A stretch of DNA of 64,000 nt, from NCBI GenBank assembly GCA_945878575.1, contig CAMDUB010000004.1, forward strand, positions 28,880 to 92,879, read 5' to 3'. Made by a program: the position numbers and the translations under genes. This DNA is from Phycisphaera mikurensis NBRC 102666. GTDB lineage: Bacteria > Planctomycetota > Phycisphaerae > Phycisphaerales > SM1A02. Of the stretch, positions 59,701 through 64,000 are shown in pieces. Below the pieces are notes generated by a model that was given only the letters and a program-made list of their open reading frames with translations, was not told where the DNA came from and did not search any database. Every line of letters begins with the position of its first letter. Within the stretch, counting starts at the first letter, position 1.

Positions 59701-60792
59701 ATGATGACGTCTCTGCTCCGCACAGCCACCGGCAATTTCTTAAATCCATCGAACCGTTTCGGCATTGACTACCGCGCCGAAGCTGCGTCGTTTCCACCGC
59801 CGCCAGTGCCGATCATTGACATTCACTCGCACATTCACGGCACTGGTGCGTCCACGCTGCTGCGCGAAGCAATGGATCTGTACGGGATCGAATCGATCCA
59901 CTCCATGACGCGGCTTGAGGAGATTCCAGCGATCCGTGCCGTGCTTGGAGAGCGCGTGCAGTTCATCGCCGTCCCTGATTTCACCAACCCGGATCGCCTT
60001 GCTGCGCATGGCACCGACTTCCTGGCACGCATCCGTGAGTTCCATCGCGAGGGTGCAACCATCTGCAAATTCTGGGCGGCACCGCGCGGTATTGATTTCG
60101 GTATCGAGGCGGGAGATCCGCGCCTCTTGGCGCTTGATGCGCCGCACCGCCGCCGTGCCATGGATGAAGCCGCGTCGCACGGCATGGCCTTCATGGCGCA
60201 TGTGGCGGACCCGGACACATGGTTCGCAACCAAGTACGCCGATCAATCACGGTACGGCACCAAGCGAGACCATTACGAGCCGCTGGAACGATTGCTCGAC
60301 GAGTACCACGTTCCGTGGATCATTGCGCACATGGGCGGCTCGCCGGAGAATCTTGATTTCTTGGACACCATGCTTGCTGCGCATCCGAATCTCAACATTG
60401 ACTCCAGCGCCACCAAATGGATCGTGCGCGAGATCAGTCAGCATTCCGCCGAGCGCGTACGCACCTTCATGCACCGCTGGCGCGGCCGCATTCTCTTTGG
60501 AAGCGACATCGTTACCAACGAAGAGCACCTGCAAACAGGTGAAAAAAGCACAGAAATGGCTGCAAAGGCCAGTGACAGAGAAAGTGCTTTCGATCTTTAT
60601 GCCAGCCGCTATTGGGCATTGCGCGCGCTGTGGGAAACCGATTGGTCGTTGGAAAGTCCAATCAGCGATCCCGACTTGGCCATGGTCAACCCCGCTCGTC
60701 ACGCACATGATGCCCCGCGTTTGGAAGGCAAGTGCCTTCCCACCGAAACGCTCTGCGCGTTCTATCGAGACGCCGCACTCAGTATTGTGTGA
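59701..60792 (+). CDS. Amidohydrolase-family (amidohydro-rel/ACMSD-like) metal-dependent hydrolase
   Basis: A TIM-barrel hydrolase of 363 residues. PIIDIHSHIHG carries the first two metal-binding His, AFMAHVADPDTW a third, WIIAHMGGSPENLDFL a fourth and ILFGSDIVT the metal-binding Asp. This is the amidohydrolase 2 (PF04909) arrangement that includes decarboxylases and lactonases. Substrate unknown. Its 3' end overlaps the convergent glycosyltransferase-like gene by 31 bases. Confidence 0.85.
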   Translation: MMTSLLRTATGNFLNPSNRFGIDYRAEAASFPPPPVPIIDIHSHIHGTGASTLLREAMDLYGIESIHSMTRLEEIPAIRAVLGERVQFIAVPDFTNPDRLAAHGTDFLARIREFHREGATICKFWAAPRGIDFGIEAGDPRLLALDAPHRRRAMDEAASHGMAFMAHVADPDTWFATKYADQSRYGTKRDHYEPLERLLDEYHVPWIIAHMGGSPENLDFLDTMLAAHPNLNIDSSATKWIVREISQHSAERVRTFMHRWRGRILFGSDIVTNEEHLQTGEKSTEMAAKASDRESAFDLYASRYWALRALWETDWSLESPISDPDLAMVNPARHAHDAPRLEGKCLPTETLCAFYRDAALSIV

Positions 60793-61736
60793 AGTGCAAC
60801 GGCGGCGACGTTGGGGCGACGCGGATCAAAGATCCGCTCCGCTGGCACCACGTCCGTCATCAACGCTGCCGGCGTGTTACTGGCAACAACCACCGGAACA
60901 CCTGCGCGTGCCGCCAGGCGTACGCCCCACGAATCGCCGTCGGGAATCATCGCAGTGATGCCGCGCGCAAACGCAAGAGCGAACGCCGAGATTCCCGAAT
61001 CCCGCCCGGTTGCACCCGGACCACCGCGACCGATGCGCAAGTCAATGGCAATCGCCACGTCTGCAGCGCTTGCCAGCAATTCAGGATCATCAACGCGCGC
61101 GTCGAACGCCAGACGCCACGCGCCACCAGCAGCGGATGCAAGGCGCTCAGCCCGCGCTGCGCCCGGAGAACTTGGATGCACCACAAGCACCACCGGATGA
61201 CCGAGCATCGAAGTGCGCCCGGCAATATCAAGTGCCATACGGGCATCACATGATGCGGCAGGGCTGGCCAGCAGAAGGCACACGCGTTCACTGGCGTCAA
61301 CGCCCCACGCCGCGCGCAACTCATCACGCGGAAGTGAATCGATCGGATCAGGAAGTGCGTCATCCAGTACCGCAGCGCGCGTTCCAAAAGCGGGCGAAAC
61401 GCCGAGTAATCGCGCCGTCTCGTGGGCACGCTGGCCAAAGGTCAACAGCGATCCATCGCTTGGAAGGCGACCAAAGGCGCGCCGCAGCACGGACCCGGAC
61501 AGCACCATCGCCCCCAGCGGCGGCAAACAACTACTACCGACATTCACACCGAACGATGCCGCGCGCCGAGCCTCTGCAGCGGTCCCGATGATGCCCGCCG
61601 GCCGCCCAGCAAGCCGAGCAGCAATCGCACGCAGCCGAGGGGGCGCGCACGCATTGACGTCGATCAGCGCCGCCATGCGTGGACGAACGGCAGCTGCGCC
61701 GGCACTGCCAGAAATTGCTGTGCGCTGCGGAATCAT
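60762..61736 (-). CDS. Glycosyltransferase family 4-like protein
   Basis: The 324-residue product resembles the C-terminal GT-B half of GT4 enzymes: VCLLLASPAASCDARMALDI, VVLVVHPSSPGAARAE, LLASAADVAIAID and VRLAARAGVPVVVAS, where EAMA-type motifs would lie. An N-terminal acceptor domain is present but short, and the usual EX7E pair is not clear. Confidence in the enzyme class is therefore moderate. The start overlaps the upstream lipoprotein stop by one base (TGATG), last in a four-gene operon. Confidence 0.55.
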   Translation of the reverse strand: MIPQRTAISGSAGAAAVRPRMAALIDVNACAPPRLRAIAARLAGRPAGIIGTAAEARRAASFGVNVGSSCLPPLGAMVLSGSVLRRAFGRLPSDGSLLTFGQRAHETARLLGVSPAFGTRAAVLDDALPDPIDSLPRDELRAAWGVDASERVCLLLASPAASCDARMALDIAGRTSMLGHPVVLVVHPSSPGAARAERLASAAGGAWRLAFDARVDDPELLASAADVAIAIDLRIGRGGPGATGRDSGISAFALAFARGITAMIPDGDSWGVRLAARAGVPVVVASNTPAALMTDVVPAERIFDPRRPNVAAVALHTILSAASR

Positions 61737-62413
61737 CAGCCTTCCATCTTGGAAACGCCCTTGCCAAAGTTCTTTGGCTCGTGGTCGTAGAAGAGCTTGG
61801 TGACGTCGTCAGCAAGCTTCTTCTCAAGACCGTCTTCGGCACTGCGCCGGGCTGCCGATGTGCGATACGCGTCGTTGGCCAACGTGTCCACTTGTGCCGT
61901 CACTGGATATCCCTTCGGATCTGCGCCCAGTGGCGGGAACAGTCGTTCCTTGGCCTTGACGTCTACTACTTTTACACGTACTTGAGCAGTTGGCTTGGGC
62001 GTGGCGCCGTCCGGCGAAAGCGTAAACGACTCCATTTCCACGTAGAGAACGATGTCTGCGTTCACAGCATTACCAAGGTCTTCAATGGAAATACGCTTGG
62101 TACTTGTCTCCATACGACGTACGTAGGAAATCAATTCGCGCCCGCTCACCACATCAGTGACCAGGCCCTGTTGCTTGATGACTGTTCCGATGTCATCTGC
62201 AAGCAGCGCGCGCAACTGCAAGCGGCTCACCACACTCTTGCGATCATCAACAAACACCACCAGTTTCTTATCTTTTGGCAACGTGTATTCGGCTGGCTTC
62301 TTGGGCGGACCCTGCGCAATCCACATTGCTGGAACCGCGTAGTTGCAGCCCGCGATCACCAAGATCACCGCCGCGAAGAATGCCAGTACCAGGGCTCGAA
62401 GTGCTCCGTGCAT
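61736..62413 (-). CDS. Lipoprotein of unknown function (paralogue of upstream gene)
   Basis: The 225-residue product has a lipobox (LVIAGC near residue 22), a soluble body with KKLVVFVDDRKSV and ADIVLYVEMESFTL, and ends KLADDVTKLFYDHEP. The KLFYDH block near the end and the overall alpha/beta layout are shared with the preceding lipoprotein, so the two are probably paralogues. Both look like outer-membrane or periplasmic accessory proteins. I do not recognise the family. It starts four bases after the upstream stop. Confidence 0.6.
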   Translation of the reverse strand: MHGALRALVLAFFAAVILVIAGCNYAVPAMWIAQGPPKKPAEYTLPKDKKLVVFVDDRKSVVSRLQLRALLADDIGTVIKQQGLVTDVVSGRELISYVRRMETSTKRISIEDLGNAVNADIVLYVEMESFTLSPDGATPKPTAQVRVKVVDVKAKERLFPPLGADPKGYPVTAQVDTLANDAYRTSAARRSAEDGLEKKLADDVTKLFYDHEPKNFGKGVSKMEG

Positions 62414-62417
62414 CAGG

Positions 62418-63086
62418 TCAACCCTTCAGTCGCTTGTTGGGGTACTTGTCTTCAATGTGGTCATAGAACAACTTGTTGATCGTCTGCGTGAACTTGGCAA
62501 CCAAGCCAAGTTGAATCTTTTCTTCTGACGCGCTTTCGCGACTGAGATCCTTCACGTCAGGAAACTTGACGGCAATGCTGTACTCCTCGGCGAAGGCATC
62601 GGGGTCCAGCGAATCGCGTTCGATGATGCCAACATTTGCGCCCGCCATTCCTTCCCAAATCCAGCGGTTTCCAGGTGGATTGAGGCGGAATTCAAAGACG
62701 TCAATAAAGATTACCCGGTCAACGCCCAGTTCCTCGGCAATGGTCCCGAGTGGAAGCGTGGTCCAACTTGGCGTGCGGTAGCACCACGCCAACGACTCGC
62801 GCCAATCAAGCACTTGCACGCCACTGACATGCTCCTTCACACCCGCGGCAATGTTGCCCGCAACGTTTGGAACAACAGTGGGATATTCATAGAGCACGCT
62901 GCGTTCAGCATTGACGACCACTGCGACGGTCTTATTTTCAAGGCCGCGGTACTTGGCAAGCACCTCCACCTTCTTCTCAACCTCAATGGCCTCACCGACC
63001 TTGGAGACCAGGCCCATGGCGCCGCACGAGGCGAGCACAAGAGGCATGATCAGGAGTGCAAGGATGGCAACAATGCGAGTCTTCAT
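62418..63086 (-). CDS. Lipoprotein of unknown function
   Basis: The 222-residue product has a lipobox (LVLASC near residue 22). The body has KTVAVVVNAERSVLYEYPT, RVIFIDVFEFRLNP and a C-terminal INKLFYDHIED matching the downstream paralogue. CGGAA is a plausible ribosome binding site for ATG 63086, which overlaps the stop of the DUF2752 gene by four bases. The pattern of a nucleotide-free alpha/beta lipoprotein reminds me of envelope assembly accessory factors, but this is only an impression. Confidence 0.6.
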   Translation of the reverse strand: MKTRIVAILALLIMPLVLASCGAMGLVSKVGEAIEVEKKVEVLAKYRGLENKTVAVVVNAERSVLYEYPTVVPNVAGNIAAGVKEHVSGVQVLDWRESLAWCYRTPSWTTLPLGTIAEELGVDRVIFIDVFEFRLNPPGNRWIWEGMAGANVGIIERDSLDPDAFAEEYSIAVKFPDVKDLSRESASEEKIQLGLVAKFTQTINKLFYDHIEDKYPNKRLKG

Positions 63087-63643
63087 GGTGTTCCGATCGA
63101 AGCGGGGAGGAAGCCGCGAACAACCGCGACCTTCCAGCCCCAAGAGAGGAGCGCAAATATTCCGAGGCCAAGCAGAAACCGCGGCGTCAGGCGATCGCCA
63201 AGAACATGTCCGAGCCGGCTACCGGTCAGGGCCACATAGGTGCCGACCAATGCCGTGGCAGCTGTACCAAGGGCGAGGACGAATCCCATGGGCTGTACGC
63301 GCGCCGAGGCCAAAAGGCTGCCATGCGCCGCGTGTGAAAACGCGGTGGTCATGCCGCAGGATGGGCACGGCATCCCGTAGCCAACCATCCAGCCACAGGG
63401 GGCCATGCCAAGCATTTGGTGCGTTCCATGACCTTCCGCGGACGGAGTCAACCACGCTGCAACGCCGAGTACGCCAAAGGCAGCCACCGCGAGTGCTGCA
63501 CATACCACCCGCTCACCCCGGGTGGCTGCAACCGGCACGGGTGCAGTGGGAGCGGCCGCCGCTACGCCCGAACGTGCTCCCACCGACGCGCTCCGTTCAG
63601 CGGACGGGCGGTTGGGCGGGAAAGAAGATGGCTCGACGGACAT
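63083..63643 (-). CDS. DUF2752 membrane protein
   Basis: The 186-residue product has a Ser/Pro-rich cytoplasmic start and three or so hydrophobic helices. The DUF2752 signature is clear: MVGYGMPCPSCGMTTAFSHA with the CPSCG pair, then LASARVQPMGFVLAL. The family's role is unknown; it is frequent in planctomycetes and others as single-copy membrane proteins. ATG 63649 is an equally good start. It leads the operon with two lipoproteins and the GT4-like gene. Confidence 0.8.
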   Translation of the reverse strand: MSVEPSSFPPNRPSAERSASVGARSGVAAAAPTAPVPVAATRGERVVCAALAVAAFGVLGVAAWLTPSAEGHGTHQMLGMAPCGWMVGYGMPCPSCGMTTAFSHAAHGSLLASARVQPMGFVLALGTAATALVGTYVALTGSRLGHVLGDRLTPRFLLGLGIFALLSWGWKVAVVRGFLPASIGTP

Positions 63644-63680
63644 CGTCATTGCAATGGTCGCGCAGCGTACCTTCCGACGG

Positions 63681-64000
63681 ATGACCTTCGCTGACTCCAC
63701 CGGCCACACCCACCACGCGCCGAGTACCGCTGCGGCTGCCGCCACCGCTACTGCGCACACGCCCGCGCACGCCCCGTGGTGGCTCGACGCGCATCTTGAT
63801 CTGGCATACCTGCATCTTGGCGGCCCGACCGTCATCGAGGAACTCCCCGATCCGGTGACACGCGGTGTCAGCCTGCCAGCGTTGGCGCGCGGGGACGTTC
63901 GAATCTTTCTGGGAACGATTTTTACAGAGGTCGGCGCCGAGGCGGCCAGCACGCCGTGGGGATATCGCGACCATGATGACATTGAAGGAGCGCACGCGGC
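63681..64000 (+). CDS. Renal-dipeptidase-like peptidase M19, 3' truncated by the window edge
   Basis: The frame is open from ATG 63681 to the right edge (106 codons). WWLDAHLDLAYLHLGG carries the HxD metal-binding start of M19 dipeptidases, followed by VSLPALARGDVRIFLGTIFT, typical of the family's next strand. An Ala/Thr-rich N-terminus precedes it. The rest of the gene lies outside. M19 enzymes cleave dipeptides, some with D-residues. Confidence 0.75.
   Translation, partial: MTFADSTGHTHHAPSTAAAAATATAHTPAHAPWWLDAHLDLAYLHLGGPTVIEELPDPVTRGVSLPALARGDVRIFLGTIFTEVGAEAASTPWGYRDHDDIEGAHA

Noticed and set aside
1..64000. CRISPR arrays, insertion sequences, integrases or phage genes
   Set aside because: No spaced direct repeats of CRISPR type, no transposase or integrase motifs and no terminal inverted repeats were seen; the tRNA-Gln 3' end is not followed by an attachment-site duplicate that I can find.

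Overview
The window reads as a high-GC bacterial chromosome segment, most likely from a planctomycete of the Phycisphaerae type. This is inference: there is no rRNA here to settle it. The hints are a secreted protein ending in a VPAPGA-hydrophobic-RRR sorting tail (PEP-CTERM-like), genes that often lack a Shine-Dalgarno sequence, large Ala/Gly/Pro-rich secreted proteins, and a broken-up version of standard operons (rpsF apart from ssb-rplI, mraZ away from a cell-division cluster). It is almost fully coding and mostly housekeeping. I found no insertion sequence, prophage, integrase or CRISPR array.

Layout. 1-4.3 kb: a cut-off exported protein, a DUF805 membrane protein, a RuvB-like AAA+ protein with ruined nucleotide-binding motifs, prfC, and the decayed remains of a nucleotidyltransferase/companion module. 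4.5-11.3 kb: a 986-residue secreted Gly/Tyr-rich protein, a STAS protein coupled to a Na/Pi cotransporter-like protein, a secreted esterase and an acetyltransferase. 11.3-17.8 kb (minus strand): mrdA-rodA-rsmG-dinG, a tightly overlapping operon joining cell elongation with ribosome and DNA maintenance. 17.9-27.8 kb: ychF, aat, an aldehyde dehydrogenase, tRNA-Gln, then glmU-prs-rplY-pth-rpsF (the order of the Bacillus gcaD-prs-ctc-spoVC region), an orphan NrdJb-like domain protein, rplI and ssb.

28-43.5 kb: the sorting-tail protein; a minus-strand operon of a GH10-like protein, comEA-like and mfd; purC; folD with altered catalytic residues; two tandem TlpA-like thioredoxin proteins; a DadA-like oxidoreductase; a Gfo/Idh/MocA oxidoreductase; and a folE-ROK glucokinase pair. 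43.5-57.1 kb: an S9 peptidase, glyQS, a lipoprotein, and a minus-strand operon dapF - M20 desuccinylase-like - class III aminotransferase - astA - astD - GT2, which looks like a succinylated amino-acid pathway lacking astB and astE. 57-64 kb: a NifU-C domain protein, csrA, mraZ with a recognisable MraZ operator, a flavin reductase-like protein, an amidohydrolase, a four-gene envelope operon (DUF2752, two related lipoproteins, a glycosyltransferase-like protein), and the start of an M19 dipeptidase.

The points most worth a second look are the FolD active-site changes, the succinyl-amino-acid operon, the MraZ operator in front of an mraZ without rsmH, the dead RuvB-like protein, and the nucleotidyltransferase relic whose two halves are still readable.
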